DNA of 64,000 bases from Niabella aurantiaca DSM 17617 (GCF_000374125.1 NZ_KB893646.1:238163-302162); one strand, 5' to 3'. Counted from the stretch's first letter, positions 26,466-34,929 are shown. Notes: generated by a model not told the origin, from the sequence alone. Numbers and translations are program-made.

Positions 26466-27377
26466 ATGTTTGCGGATTACACGAACCGGGTACTGCAGGA
26501 TTATGAGCAAAAAAGGACGGCCAACCGGCTACCGATAAACCTTAGCGCGCCTACCCCGGCCCGGCTAAGAGATGAATGCCTGATCGTATGCAGGGAAAGA
26601 TGGCAGCGGCGGGATGAAAAGACCCTGCGGGATTTTTTTGATCAGGCCGGCGACCAGGCCGCATACCTGCGCCTGATCCGGAATTGCGATATTGACCGGT
26701 TCCGGCCCCTGAGCAATTTTTTGAAAAAACAAACGATCTCAACCGACGACAAAAATATTTTGCTCCTGGCCTGGCTCACCGGCTTTGAGCCTTTTGAGTC
26801 TGAAAGAAATTATGACGGGAATAGCCCCGAGGACAATACAGAGGAAACAACAGCACCAGCGGAAAGTACCGGGCAAAAACCGGAGGCAATAACCGGTGAC
26901 GGGATCATAAAAAATGACGAAACCAAGATAGTTGCAACCAGCCAACCGCCGCCGATGAAACCGAAGCGTTATTTTAAAGCCATCATCATACCGGTAGTGC
27001 TTGCGGTTCTGGCAGGCGTATTTCTTTATCTGCATTTAAAAGTCCAAAGATCCCCCGCTGTAATGGGTACCGTCATAAACAACCGGGAGGCCTGCATGTA
27101 CTGGACAGGGGATCACTACCGCCAAATATCCTGCAGCCAAAAAGTTTATGGAGCCCAGGTGATTGCGCTGGACACCGAACAATTGGTCCATTTTAAAAAA
27201 ATAACCCGGCCGGACACCATTACCGCAGCGGATATTAACCGGATTGCTTATATACGGCTCAACGGGAACATAGAGTTCTATACAAGAATGGGCAACCACC
27301 CCGTTTACCCGGAACGAAACCTGAGACCCCTGTCGGAGCATATCTATGAAAAGCACATCCTTCCGTTGAAACATTAA
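26466..27377 (+). CDS. Single-pass membrane protein of unknown function
   Basis: A 303-residue protein in three parts. First, a basic helical N-terminal domain (1-115: LRDECLIVCRERWQRRDEKTLRDFF, FRPLSNFLKKQ, ILLLAWLTGFEP). Second, a low-complexity acidic linker (about 116-165). Third, one membrane helix (about 170-190: AIIIPVVLAVLAGVFLYLHL) followed by a roughly 110-residue extracytoplasmic domain with conserved-looking CMYWTGDHY and YIRLNGNIEFYTRMG. The order suggests a cytosolic sensor or effector part joined to a periplasmic part. The N-terminal domain recalls a recurrent Bacteroidota module, but I cannot name it. The upstream 16-bp palindrome links its control to the 28-31 kb operon. Confidence 0.8.
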   Translation: MFADYTNRVLQDYEQKRTANRLPINLSAPTPARLRDECLIVCRERWQRRDEKTLRDFFDQAGDQAAYLRLIRNCDIDRFRPLSNFLKKQTISTDDKNILLLAWLTGFEPFESERNYDGNSPEDNTEETTAPAESTGQKPEAITGDGIIKNDETKIVATSQPPPMKPKRYFKAIIIPVVLAVLAGVFLYLHLKVQRSPAVMGTVINNREACMYWTGDHYRQISCSQKVYGAQVIALDTEQLVHFKKITRPDTITAADINRIAYIRLNGNIEFYTRMGNHPVYPERNLRPLSEHIYEKHILPLKH

Positions 27378-27486
27378 CGGCCATGCTTTTGATAACCGGC
27401 CGCCGCTCTATACACATAAAAAATTTAAAGGTTCCTCAAGTACATTATCCCCGCATTCCTGTACATTCCCACAAAAATAATCATCC

Positions 27487-27990
27487 ATGATGCATTGGTG
27501 TATCGCATTTCTTCTTCTGTTCCCGGCAGCCTGTAACGGACCATCGGTCAAACCGTACAGCAGCCCGCCGCAAGCCCCCGAAAATAAAACGGCTTACAAG
27601 GTAGTGGGCGTTAAAGATGGAGACACGTTTGTACTGCTGATGAACGGAAAAGAGCAGGTGGTGCGACTGGCCCATATCGACTGCCCCGAAAAGAAACAGC
27701 CTTTCGGAAACAGGGCAAAACAATTTGCCTCCGGCCTGTGTTTTGGAAAAAAGGTCACCCTCGTTCATCAAAATAAATATGACCGGAACAGGCGGCTGAT
27801 AGCGGAAGTGATCCTGGAAGACGGTCGCAACCTGAATAAGGAGCTCGTAAAGAACGGCCTGGCCTGGCACTTTAAAAAGTACTCACATAATAAAGAATAT
27901 GCGGCGTTGGAAACTGCTGCAAGGCGCCAAAGAAAAGGGCTTTGGACCGATGCACGCCCCGTCTCACCCTGGAACTGGCGCCGCCGGTAA
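27487..27990 (+). CDS. Thermonuclease-family (SNase) lipoprotein
   Basis: A 167-residue exported nuclease. The signal peptide ends in FPAACNG, giving a lipidated Cys near residue 17, so the enzyme is probably anchored to a membrane facing outward. The SNase fold follows: VVGVKDGDTFVLL, VRLAHIDCPEKKQPFG with the catalytic Arg and Glu, DRNRRLIAEV with the second catalytic Arg, and GLAWHF. All three active-site residues of staphylococcal nuclease have counterparts, so activity on DNA or RNA with Ca2+ is expected. It may degrade incoming or external nucleic acid. Confidence 0.92.
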   Translation: MMHWCIAFLLLFPAACNGPSVKPYSSPPQAPENKTAYKVVGVKDGDTFVLLMNGKEQVVRLAHIDCPEKKQPFGNRAKQFASGLCFGKKVTLVHQNKYDRNRRLIAEVILEDGRNLNKELVKNGLAWHFKKYSHNKEYAALETAARRQRKGLWTDARPVSPWNWRRR

Positions 27991-28027
27991 GGCCGCTCTC
28001 CCTCCAAAAAATGAGCCTTCCTGCTTC

Positions 28028-28043
28028 TTACGGTTTCCCGTAA
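28028..28043. promoter_or_regulatory. 16-bp inverted-repeat site, copy 2
   Basis: TTACGGTTTCCCGTAA, one base different from 26418-26433. It lies 104 bases before the ATG of the HsdR-N-like gene. A near -7 element (TACCTTAG, 28065-28072) follows at a spacing that would place this site over the -33 region. Confidence 0.6.
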
Positions 28044-28146
28044 TACATATGTGAAACAGCACCCTACCTTAGCTGCAGATTACAGGGTAATGTGACTCAA
28101 TTCCCTGTTATCAAAAATTCACTATTCATACATTAACTGCCACAAA

Positions 28147-29259
28147 ATGGAACCTGATTTAAAACTAAAGCTGGAGCAGCTACACCAAAGAGTAGATGCA
28201 TTAAAAGACCAGATCAATACTGAAGAAGCCACAAAAAACGCTTTTGTAATGCCGTTTATCCAGATCATCGGCTACGATATTTTTAATCCCACCGAAGTGA
28301 TCCCGGAATACATTTGCGACATCGGCACAAAAAAAGGAGAGAAGATCGATTATGTGATCAAAAAAGACGGTGAGCCCATCCTGATCATTGAGTGCAAACA
28401 CTGGAAAGAGCATGCAGACGCGCACAATTCCCAGCTGCACCGGTACTACCACGTTTCCAAATCGCGGTTTGGTGTGCTCACAAACGGGCTCGTGTACAAC
28501 TTTTATGCAGACCTGGAACGGCCCAATGTGATGGACGATAAACCTTTTTTTACGCTGGATCTTTCCAACCTGAAAGACTCCGGCATAAAAGTTCTTGAAA
28601 AATTCACCAAAAAGGATTACAATCTTGAAAGCATCCTGGACTCCGCCGAGGCGCTAAAATACATTAAAGCCATCCGCAATGAATACGAAAAGGAACTGGA
28701 AGATCCCTCCGACGAATTTGTAAAGCTATTGGTGACCCGGTTTTTTGAGAAACCATTAACGGCCTCCCGGCTCGCCACTTTTAAAGAATATACCAAAAGA
28801 GCCATCTCCAATTCGATCAACGAATCCATCAGCTTCCGGCTGAAAAATGCATTGAACATCAATGAAAAAACGCCCGTACCGCGGGGTAGCGGGGCCGTGG
28901 GGCCCATTGATGAACATACGGAAGGGCCCAGGCTGATCACCACCGAAGAAGAAACAGAAGGCGCGCAGATCATCAAAGCCATTTTAAGGGAAGTAGTGCC
29001 GGCCGCCCGGATCGCCTTCCGGGACACACAATCTTATTTTGGCATCTTACTGGATGACAATAACCGGAAGCCCCTGGCAAGACTGCATTTCAATTTCTCT
29101 AAAAAATACCTGGAACTTTTTCATAAAGGAAAGGACAACGGGGAGAAAAAGCTGCTCGACTCCCTGGATGATATGTACCAGTACCGGAAAGAGTTGCTGG
29201 CTACGGTTGCCAGTTATCAGCAAAAAAACGATAAAGAGGAATCATCCAATGACCGTTAA
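28147..29259 (+). CDS. HsdR N-terminal-domain (PD-(D/E)XK) nuclease-like protein
   Basis: A 370-residue soluble protein. Residues about 20-160 match the type I restriction enzyme R N-terminal domain: NTEEATKNAFVMPFIQIIGYD, then KIDYVIKKDGEPILIIECKHW, which supplies the D...E-x-K core of the nuclease, followed by QLHRYYHV and RFGVLTNGLVYNFY. No SF2 helicase domain follows; instead there is a helical region and a C-terminal domain (about 270-345, with FRDTQSYFGILLDDNNRKPL). It is thus a stand-alone member and not a type I restriction subunit; no HsdM or HsdS is nearby. It overlaps the HNH gene by 11 bases and heads a four-gene operon. Confidence 0.88.
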   Translation: MEPDLKLKLEQLHQRVDALKDQINTEEATKNAFVMPFIQIIGYDIFNPTEVIPEYICDIGTKKGEKIDYVIKKDGEPILIIECKHWKEHADAHNSQLHRYYHVSKSRFGVLTNGLVYNFYADLERPNVMDDKPFFTLDLSNLKDSGIKVLEKFTKKDYNLESILDSAEALKYIKAIRNEYEKELEDPSDEFVKLLVTRFFEKPLTASRLATFKEYTKRAISNSINESISFRLKNALNINEKTPVPRGSGAVGPIDEHTEGPRLITTEEETEGAQIIKAILREVVPAARIAFRDTQSYFGILLDDNNRKPLARLHFNFSKKYLELFHKGKDNGEKKLLDSLDDMYQYRKELLATVASYQQKNDKEESSNDR

Positions 29260-29521
29260 AGTATATTATGCAGAAAAGCTTTTTGATCCAAGGTGGATCG
29301 AAAAGCGGAAACGGATCCTGCACCGCGACAACAACCAGTGCGCCATTTGCAGGAAAGCAGAAGGAAAGCTGCACGTTCATCACAAACAGTATCATGTTAT
29401 AAAACGGCTGCAAAAGCATGTGGATCCCTGGGACTATAATGATAGCCTTTTAACCACTTTATGTGAAAGCTGCCATAACCGCGGTCATTATCGATATGCA
29501 ATACCGGTAAAATATATTTAA
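29249..29521 (+). CDS. Small HNH endonuclease
   Basis: A 90-residue protein from ATG 29249, inside the end of the preceding gene in another frame. It shows CAIC, LHVHHKQYH and CESCHNRGH, which together make an HNH beta-beta-alpha metal fold with two zinc-binding CxxC knuckles. The N-terminal part (DPRWIEKRKRILHRDNNQ) is the usual lead-in of McrA-like HNH nucleases. Being so short, it has no other domain, so DNA targeting would have to come from partners or from the HNH fold itself. Co-translated with the HsdR-N-like protein. Confidence 0.85.
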   Translation: MTVKVYYAEKLFDPRWIEKRKRILHRDNNQCAICRKAEGKLHVHHKQYHVIKRLQKHVDPWDYNDSLLTTLCESCHNRGHYRYAIPVKYI

Positions 29522-29544
29522 TTCAGCTTAAATCAATTGAAGCA

Positions 29545-30120
29545 ATGGGATTTTTTGACTTATTTAAAAAGCGCGCGCCGGCGCCGGCGGAAATGCCGGA
29601 GGAAACAAAGAACCATACACTTCCCGAGATCAAAGAGGAAGATTTCATTGACAACTCGGACCCCATAGAAGAAAATACCCCCACCTATTCTGTGGAGTTT
29701 GGTTCTAAGTTACCGATAGACATCATCTATGGTTTTTTAAAAGAGGATTATGAAAATAAAGCCTACAACGACGCGTTGACAAACCCCGATCAATCTTACA
29801 AGGATGCCAACCTGGCCATTGTTCGCAGTAACCTGGAAATAAAATTCAAACAGGTCTTTTTAAAATATGAAGACATGCTGCGGGAGATCGGCTTTCACAT
29901 CCATTCCCGCGGGCAGGCCGGCTTAACCGATATCGTAGAGTTGCTCAGGTCCAAACAAAACACGTACGAAAAACATATGGAAGAGCTAAAAAAGATGAAA
30001 GAAGACCTTGACAGTGGGGAGCTGTATATGATGGGCATCTTTAAATCGTATGAGGTAGGATTTACCCGTGGGCTGGCATCGCTTTCTTTACACAACTTAA
30101 AAATCGACAATACACTATGA
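29545..30120 (+). CDS. Soluble helical protein of unknown function in nuclease operon
   Basis: A 191-residue protein. It begins MGFFDLFKKRAP, an amphipathic start, followed by a Pro/Glu-rich acidic stretch (15-48), then a helical domain with SKLPIDIIYGFLKEDYENKAY, a predicted coiled coil around 125-160 (KHMEELKKMKEDLDSG) and FKSYEVGFTRGLASLSLHNL at the end. I do not recognise the family. Its TGA overlaps the ATG of the DUF4407 gene (ATGA), so it is translationally coupled to that membrane protein and likely binds it. Confidence 0.78.
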   Translation: MGFFDLFKKRAPAPAEMPEETKNHTLPEIKEEDFIDNSDPIEENTPTYSVEFGSKLPIDIIYGFLKEDYENKAYNDALTNPDQSYKDANLAIVRSNLEIKFKQVFLKYEDMLREIGFHIHSRGQAGLTDIVELLRSKQNTYEKHMEELKKMKEDLDSGELYMMGIFKSYEVGFTRGLASLSLHNLKIDNTL

Positions 30121-31079
30121 AGAAAGATTGGTGGATAAAAACAGGCTGTTTGCTAACAGGCTGGAATTACCGGATATTGGGCACCTGCACCGAGGCCAGC
30201 CGGAAACAGCTGAAAAAATATGCTTCCGCAATCCTGATCCTGATCATTCTCTGGTCCTTTATAGGATATTCCTTTGCAGAACGGTATGTGCGCGCATCGC
30301 TCTGGGGCTGTATCCTTACCGCCATTATCTTTGTGTTGATCATTGTTCAGATCGAACGCCAGATCATACTTACAGTTGGCAAGAGCAGCTGGCTCAGCAG
30401 CTTTCGTGTAGTGATCGCTTTTATCATGGCGATCCTTGGATCCACGATACTGGATCAGGTCATTTTTAAGGACGATATTGAAAAGAAGATGATCCAGATC
30501 GTGGACCGGCAGGTAAACGAGCAGCTGCCCAACCGTTTAACGGTCATCGATAAAAAGCTGCAGGAGCTTCAGGTAGAAATCGATTCCCTGGATAAGAAAA
30601 ACCTGGTTTTGTATGAGGAAATATCGAAGCGCCCGACCATCAACACGGTTTCTAAAACCACAACAAACCTGCAGATCCGGCAAAGCGATGGCAACTATAC
30701 AACCCGGCCGCAAACAACCATATCCACAACACCGATCGCCAACCCTAAAGTAAAGGAGTCCGAGATCAACGAACAAAACCTGGCGGTATCCCGGAAACAA
30801 AAAGAGGATTACACACAGCGGAAAATAAAGGCGGAAAGCTCCCTGCGGCAGGAGCTTAAATCCAAACAGGGTTTTTTGGAAGAGTTAAATGCCATTATAG
30901 AAATACTCATGGAACGACCCATTGCGCTGGCCTTTTATTTCATTCTTTTTTTGTTTTTAATGTCGCTTGAATTATTTGTCGTATTCAGCAAGACCGGCGA
31001 CACCCAATCAGACTATGATCTTGTAGTAGAACATCAACTGAAGCAAAAAAGAAAAACATTAGACCAGCTGGCGCAATGA
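30117..31079 (+). CDS. DUF4407-like membrane protein with coiled coil
   Basis: A 320-residue inner-membrane protein. Three helices lie close together near the N-terminus (about 38-58, 61-80 and 95-115), then a long loop with heptad-rich segments (about 130-175 and 215-255), then a fourth helix (about 262-285: PIALAFYFILFLFLMSLELFVV) and a charged tail. This order, with a long coiled-coil loop before the last helix, is that of DUF4407 proteins. Their function is unknown. It closes the operon with the two nuclease-like proteins; membrane-embedded partners of nucleases are common in anti-phage systems, which is the basis for the system proposed in the findings. Confidence 0.85.
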   Translation: MKKDWWIKTGCLLTGWNYRILGTCTEASRKQLKKYASAILILIILWSFIGYSFAERYVRASLWGCILTAIIFVLIIVQIERQIILTVGKSSWLSSFRVVIAFIMAILGSTILDQVIFKDDIEKKMIQIVDRQVNEQLPNRLTVIDKKLQELQVEIDSLDKKNLVLYEEISKRPTINTVSKTTTNLQIRQSDGNYTTRPQTTISTTPIANPKVKESEINEQNLAVSRKQKEDYTQRKIKAESSLRQELKSKQGFLEELNAIIEILMERPIALAFYFILFLFLMSLELFVVFSKTGDTQSDYDLVVEHQLKQKRKTLDQLAQ

Positions 31080-31150
31080 TGCCGGCAGCCACTCCCAGCC
31101 GGGCCTTATCGGTCAAAATTGATACACAGGTGATGCCAACGGCCTGCCGG

Positions 31151-32689
31151 TTATGGCGCCGGGGCAAGGCCGGTTAACGAAACCTCGGCTGCTGCACTTT
31201 CATTGCCGCTACGGTCCACCGCAGTTACCACAATGCGCCGCAGCGCGCCTCCTTCCTGCCGGCGGCTCAGTTGCAGGGAACGATCCGGTTGGCTGAGGAT
31301 CTGGTAGGTCCAGCCATCGCCGTATTGACCGTACACGACCCAATGGAATACCGCTTCTTCGTTTCCCGGAGACCATTGCAGGGTAACCTTGTCTGCCTGT
31401 TGTGTAAACGATACCCGGGGCGCAGCAGGAGCGGTTGCATCCAGCCAGGGGCTGGACGGTACCAGGGCCTGTTTTTTATACGGCCCCTCTGCCAGCGCTT
31501 TTGCCAGAACAGGATTGCGGATCAGGGAAGAAATGCTCCAGTGCACCACACCGCTGCTTTGGGGCTGCATGCCCCGCTCGATCATGATCTGGCTGATGAC
31601 CTCCGTGGTATTGCAGGCGCTGGTATCACGGCCTACGCTGATGCCGGGCCAAAGGTGGCGGTGCATGGTGTTCTCCCCCGACCACCACCCCAGCAATACC
31701 GGGTAGCTTTGTGCCAGGCGGGTAGTGGGCCAGTAAAGTTGTGGTGAGAAATAATCGACCCAACCTTTATTGAGCCACAGTTTAGCATCGGCATACAATT
31801 CGTCGTACTGATCAAAACCCGTTACCGACGCCGGGTGACCGGGACGCCAGATACCAAACGGGCTGATGCCGAATTTGACGTATTTCTTTTCTTTCTTTAT
31901 TTCGGTATACAGCCGTTGTATAAAGGTATTTACACTTTGCCGCCGCCAATCGCCGCGCGTCAGCTTGCCGCCGCTCTTTTGATATTGTGCCCAGCTAAGG
32001 CTATCCGGAAAATCCTGGTTGCCGTTATAAGAAGGATAGGGATAAAAATAATCATCAAAATGAACCCCATCGATATCATACCGTTTTACAATGTCCATGA
32101 CCACATCTACCCCATGATCCTGCGTGGCCTTCAGCGAAGGATCAAACCACCAATAGCCTTCTTTCAGCTTCACCACCAGCTCGGGTTTTGTTTTTACCAG
32201 TGAGTGTTCTGTTACCGGTCCGCCGGATACATGGTGCGCCCGGTAGGGATTCAGCCAAACATGCAGCTCCAGTCCTCTTGCATGTGCCGCATCGATCCAG
32301 AACTGCAGCGGATCGTAAAAAGGATCCGGCGCTTTGCCCTGGGTGCCGGTAAGAAAATAGGACCAGGGCTCCAATGCACTTTTGTACAGGGCATCCGCCT
32401 GCGGCCGTACCTGGAAGATGACCGCATTAAAATGATGCGCCTGTAAAAAATCAAGCAGGGCGAGGGCTTCTTTCTTTTGCTGCTCCACCGGTAAGCCGGG
32501 TTTACCGGGCCAGCTGATATTGGCTACCGTAGCTACCCAGGCCGCCCGGAACTCCCGGGCAACAGCCGGAAGGGACGCGCGGGACGCGGAATGCTTTGCT
32601 TCGTTGATAGCGGGTTTTTGCGTGGCACAGGAAAGAATGCCGGCAAGCACCAGCAAATAAATTGCAAGGAATAAAGAACGGGTATGCAT
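31151..32689 (-). CDS. Glycoside-hydrolase-like lipoprotein (GHL10/DUF187) with fibronectin III tail
   Basis: A 512-residue lipoprotein with signal ending LAGILSCATQ (Cys about 21). The main part (about 45-400) is a TIM-barrel of the glycosyl-hydrolase-like family 10: EFRAAWVATVANISWPGKPG, VIFQVRPQADALYKS, LHVWLNPYRAH, GVHFDDYFYPYP, KFGISPFGIW and DYFSPQLYWP. A fibronectin type III-like domain (about 418-505: PRVSFTQQADKVTLQWSPG) follows. Related enzymes act on peptidoglycan-type glycans or on uncharacterised polysaccharides. It is probably outward-facing. It converges with the DUF4407 operon. Confidence 0.93.
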   Translation of the reverse strand: MHTRSLFLAIYLLVLAGILSCATQKPAINEAKHSASRASLPAVAREFRAAWVATVANISWPGKPGLPVEQQKKEALALLDFLQAHHFNAVIFQVRPQADALYKSALEPWSYFLTGTQGKAPDPFYDPLQFWIDAAHARGLELHVWLNPYRAHHVSGGPVTEHSLVKTKPELVVKLKEGYWWFDPSLKATQDHGVDVVMDIVKRYDIDGVHFDDYFYPYPSYNGNQDFPDSLSWAQYQKSGGKLTRGDWRRQSVNTFIQRLYTEIKKEKKYVKFGISPFGIWRPGHPASVTGFDQYDELYADAKLWLNKGWVDYFSPQLYWPTTRLAQSYPVLLGWWSGENTMHRHLWPGISVGRDTSACNTTEVISQIMIERGMQPQSSGVVHWSISSLIRNPVLAKALAEGPYKKQALVPSSPWLDATAPAAPRVSFTQQADKVTLQWSPGNEEAVFHWVVYGQYGDGWTYQILSQPDRSLQLSRRQEGGALRRIVVTAVDRSGNESAAAEVSLTGLAPAP

Positions 32690-32877
32690 AGCTCGTTAGA
32701 ATAGAAAGGGTAAATGTACTGCAAATAATCCGCTTTTGGCGGACCGGAACGGGCGTTTATTCCACTCCCCGCATACGGATATGGGCACTTTTGCCACAGC
32801 GGCAACCGGAAAAGAAACCATAGTAGTACTGCTTACCCCGGTGGCACTTTATTTGTGCCGCTCTTTAAAAAAACATC

Positions 32878-33447
32878 ATGAATACAGCACACAGCGAAGA
32901 CCTTCAGGATCCTGAAAAGGACCGGCAAAAATTACAGCCCGACAAAGCGATCATGAACCTGCCCGATGTAGAAGACATTCCCGGCCAGGAAAACATTCAT
33001 CCGCCCAACCTGCAGGAAATGGCAGATACCACTACCTCGTCCGATGATGAAGAGGGAACGGCCGTTTTTGAAGAAGGTACAGAAAGTGAAAGGCTGAACC
33101 CGGGAGAAGAACTGAGTGAAAACAATCCCACATCCGGGGATCCCCGGCAAACAGCCGGTAGCTTTGATGAAACCCTGCCAACAGAAATAAGCCCTGCCGG
33201 CAAAGAAGCGACCGAGGTTACCGATGAAGAAGTAGCCGCCCTGGACCAGACAGCATCCCCGGACGACGAAAACCAACGCCGGGCGCGCCTGGATGACAAG
33301 GACGCGGAAGGCGAAAAACTAAATGAAAAAACGGATAACTCCGGTGAGGACCTTGACGTACCCGGCGAAGAACTGGACGACGAGGATGAGGAGATCGGTG
33401 AGGAAGATGAAGAAAACAATGCATATAGCCGGAGCGACGATCAATAA
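32878..33447 (+). CDS. Acidic low-complexity protein
   Basis: A 189-residue protein composed mostly of Asp, Glu, Asn, Thr, Gly and Pro, with almost no hydrophobic core; the C-terminal third is DEDEEIGEEDEENN-like. It is probably intrinsically disordered. ATG at 32878 is preceded by an A-rich stretch usual for this phylum. I recognise no family; similar acidic proteins in the group are of unknown function. The opposite strand is open as a serine-rich reading only because of this composition. Confidence 0.6.
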   Translation: MNTAHSEDLQDPEKDRQKLQPDKAIMNLPDVEDIPGQENIHPPNLQEMADTTTSSDDEEGTAVFEEGTESERLNPGEELSENNPTSGDPRQTAGSFDETLPTEISPAGKEATEVTDEEVAALDQTASPDDENQRRARLDDKDAEGEKLNEKTDNSGEDLDVPGEELDDEDEEIGEEDEENNAYSRSDDQ

Positions 33448-33619
33448 ACAAAGCCGGATCATGCCGGAGGCTTCATCGTCGTAAAACCATCGCTTCACGC
33501 AAATCGTGCAGGCACGGATCAGCCCCAGTGTGTCCCGGCCTATAGCGTCGGGCTCACACCCACTACCAGAGGAATAAAAATGTACTGTTTCCGGAAGCGG
33601 GCCACCCGGCATCGCCCTG

Positions 33620-33940
33620 CTATGCTCCTTCGGCCTTGTCTTCCGCTTTTTCGGCGTTCTTGATAATGTCGCCCTCTTTAAACAACACATTCTTTACAAC
33701 AATGCGCCATTCCTTCTTTTTGCGCAGCAGGAACTCAAGATCCATGGCAAAATGGATGAATTCCTCCTGCTGGGCGTGCTGCATGATCTTTTTTGCCTCC
33801 CGGTCTTTTTCCACATGAATGCGCTGCTCATACCAGTCGATGGCTTCAGCTTCTTCGATGAGCGATTGGATCATCCGGGCAAAAGTGCGCACCGGCTGGG
33901 AGAGCTCCTGTGGTGGTTCGTGGTATTGATCAAATCCCAT
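33620..33940 (-). CDS. Encapsulated-ferritin (EncFtn)-like protein, orphan
   Basis: A 106-residue, all-helical protein from ATG 33940; the frame is open further upstream but without family similarity. YHEPPQEL, SLIEEAEAIDWYEQRI and HAQQEEFIHFAMDLEFLLRKK match the encapsulin-associated ferritin family. The iron-site residues of Rhodospirillum rubrum EncFtn (E31, E32, E34, W38, Y39, E62, H65) correspond here to E29, E30, E32, W36, Y37, E60 and H63, a constant shift of two. Such proteins form ring-shaped decamers with ferroxidase sites at dimer interfaces and normally deliver iron into an encapsulin shell. No shell gene is next to it, and the C-terminus (acidic/Lys-rich, ending in Ala) lacks an LxxGSL-like targeting peptide. 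Confidence 0.78.
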   Translation of the reverse strand: MGFDQYHEPPQELSQPVRTFARMIQSLIEEAEAIDWYEQRIHVEKDREAKKIMQHAQQEEFIHFAMDLEFLLRKKKEWRIVVKNVLFKEGDIIKNAEKAEDKAEGA

Positions 33941-34023
33941 TGGTTCTGATTTTGAATGAATAAAGGTGCAACGCATAACCAACGCAAATTTTAAGCCACG
34001 TTTGCGTCTTGCGCTACCATCTT

Positions 34024-34929
34024 TCAGGCAAACGGGGAAGAACAATAGCGATCGATCAGTGTATTTAACCGGCCGCATTTCCTGCCTCTCCATACGAGAA
34101 AAGCAAACAATGGTGCCGCCATTTTAGCCATGCCTACCAGTTTGGAATCATTCAGGTATAAAAACAATGCCAGGTCGGTTAACCTTTTGGGAATACCTCT
34201 TTTATTTGTTAAACCATCATTGGCCAGTCCGTTCAGAACCTGTCCGGCCTGTTCAAACCGGAGGTTTCCCGGCTGTATGACCGTTCTTACCCGGCAATTC
34301 ACGCCGGTGTTATTATAAAATGAATGCTGCTCACAGATGTCGATTGTAATACGGTCTCCTTTTTTCAATTGATAATAATGGCCGCTCTTGCCTACCTGAA
34401 GGCTCCCATCCAGCAATTCAAATGTTTCAGCAAACAACGTGTGATAGTGCCAGGGTGTTTTATCCCCCGGATAAATTGTGGCTTCCGTAACTGTTTCTGC
34501 ATGACTGGCGGCTGAATGAATGATCTGCGCCGGCTTACGTACTACAACAGGTATCTTCCTTTTGCGTACAAGCAATAATGGGCCGGTGATGATGCAAATG
34601 AGAACCGCACTGAGATGCGGAATCAGCAACTGTAACTGATCGCTTTTATTCCATACGATCAGCAGATCGCCCAACGGCACTACCGTTGCGGCCAGCAGGC
34701 TGATCCCCAGCGCGCGGCGCTGACCGGTGCAAACAAGCAATACAAGGAGCAGACCGGAAAAGAGATCCCGGATGCCTTTGATCCGGTGAAATGAAAGGTC
34801 GCCACCTGTATCAACATTGATGCCGTAAGCACGCATCGCAACTTCAGGATCAAGCAAAAAGCGGGCTCCGATAAATAATAAACCCAGACCGGTAAGCAGG
34901 CAAACAGCCAATGCAATTTTTGTTGTCAT
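34024..34929 (-). CDS. DUF4267 membrane domain fused to a cupin domain
   Basis: A 301-residue protein from ATG 34929 (an ATG at 34956 would add nine residues before the first helix). The N-terminal part (1-125) has four membrane helices of DUF4267 type, including IGARFLLDPEVAMRAYGI and GIRDLFSGLLLVLL. After a short linker a cupin domain (about 140-230) follows, with TPWHYHTLFAETFELLDGSLQV and DICEQHSFYNN. The His pattern HYH...E...H is that of a metal-binding cupin. A C-terminal helix region (about 255-301) completes it. The pairing suggests a membrane-bound small-molecule enzyme or sensor. The Crp-type gene 87 bases upstream may control it. Confidence 0.85.
   Translation of the reverse strand: MTTKIALAVCLLTGLGLLFIGARFLLDPEVAMRAYGINVDTGGDLSFHRIKGIRDLFSGLLLVLLVCTGQRRALGISLLAATVVPLGDLLIVWNKSDQLQLLIPHLSAVLICIITGPLLLVRKRKIPVVVRKPAQIIHSAASHAETVTEATIYPGDKTPWHYHTLFAETFELLDGSLQVGKSGHYYQLKKGDRITIDICEQHSFYNNTGVNCRVRTVIQPGNLRFEQAGQVLNGLANDGLTNKRGIPKRLTDLALFLYLNDSKLVGMAKMAAPLFAFLVWRGRKCGRLNTLIDRYCSSPFA

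Noticed and set aside
28147..29259. Type I restriction-modification locus
   Set aside because: No SF2 helicase part, no HsdM and no HsdS within the window; only the N-terminal nuclease domain is present.
32997..33419. Serine-rich 140-codon reading on the minus strand
   Set aside because: Poly-Ser arises from the complement of GAN-rich acidic codons of the plus-strand gene.
33448..34023. Encapsulin shell gene next to the ferritin homologue
   Set aside because: The gaps on both sides are under 200 bases and hold no frame long enough for an HK97-fold protein.
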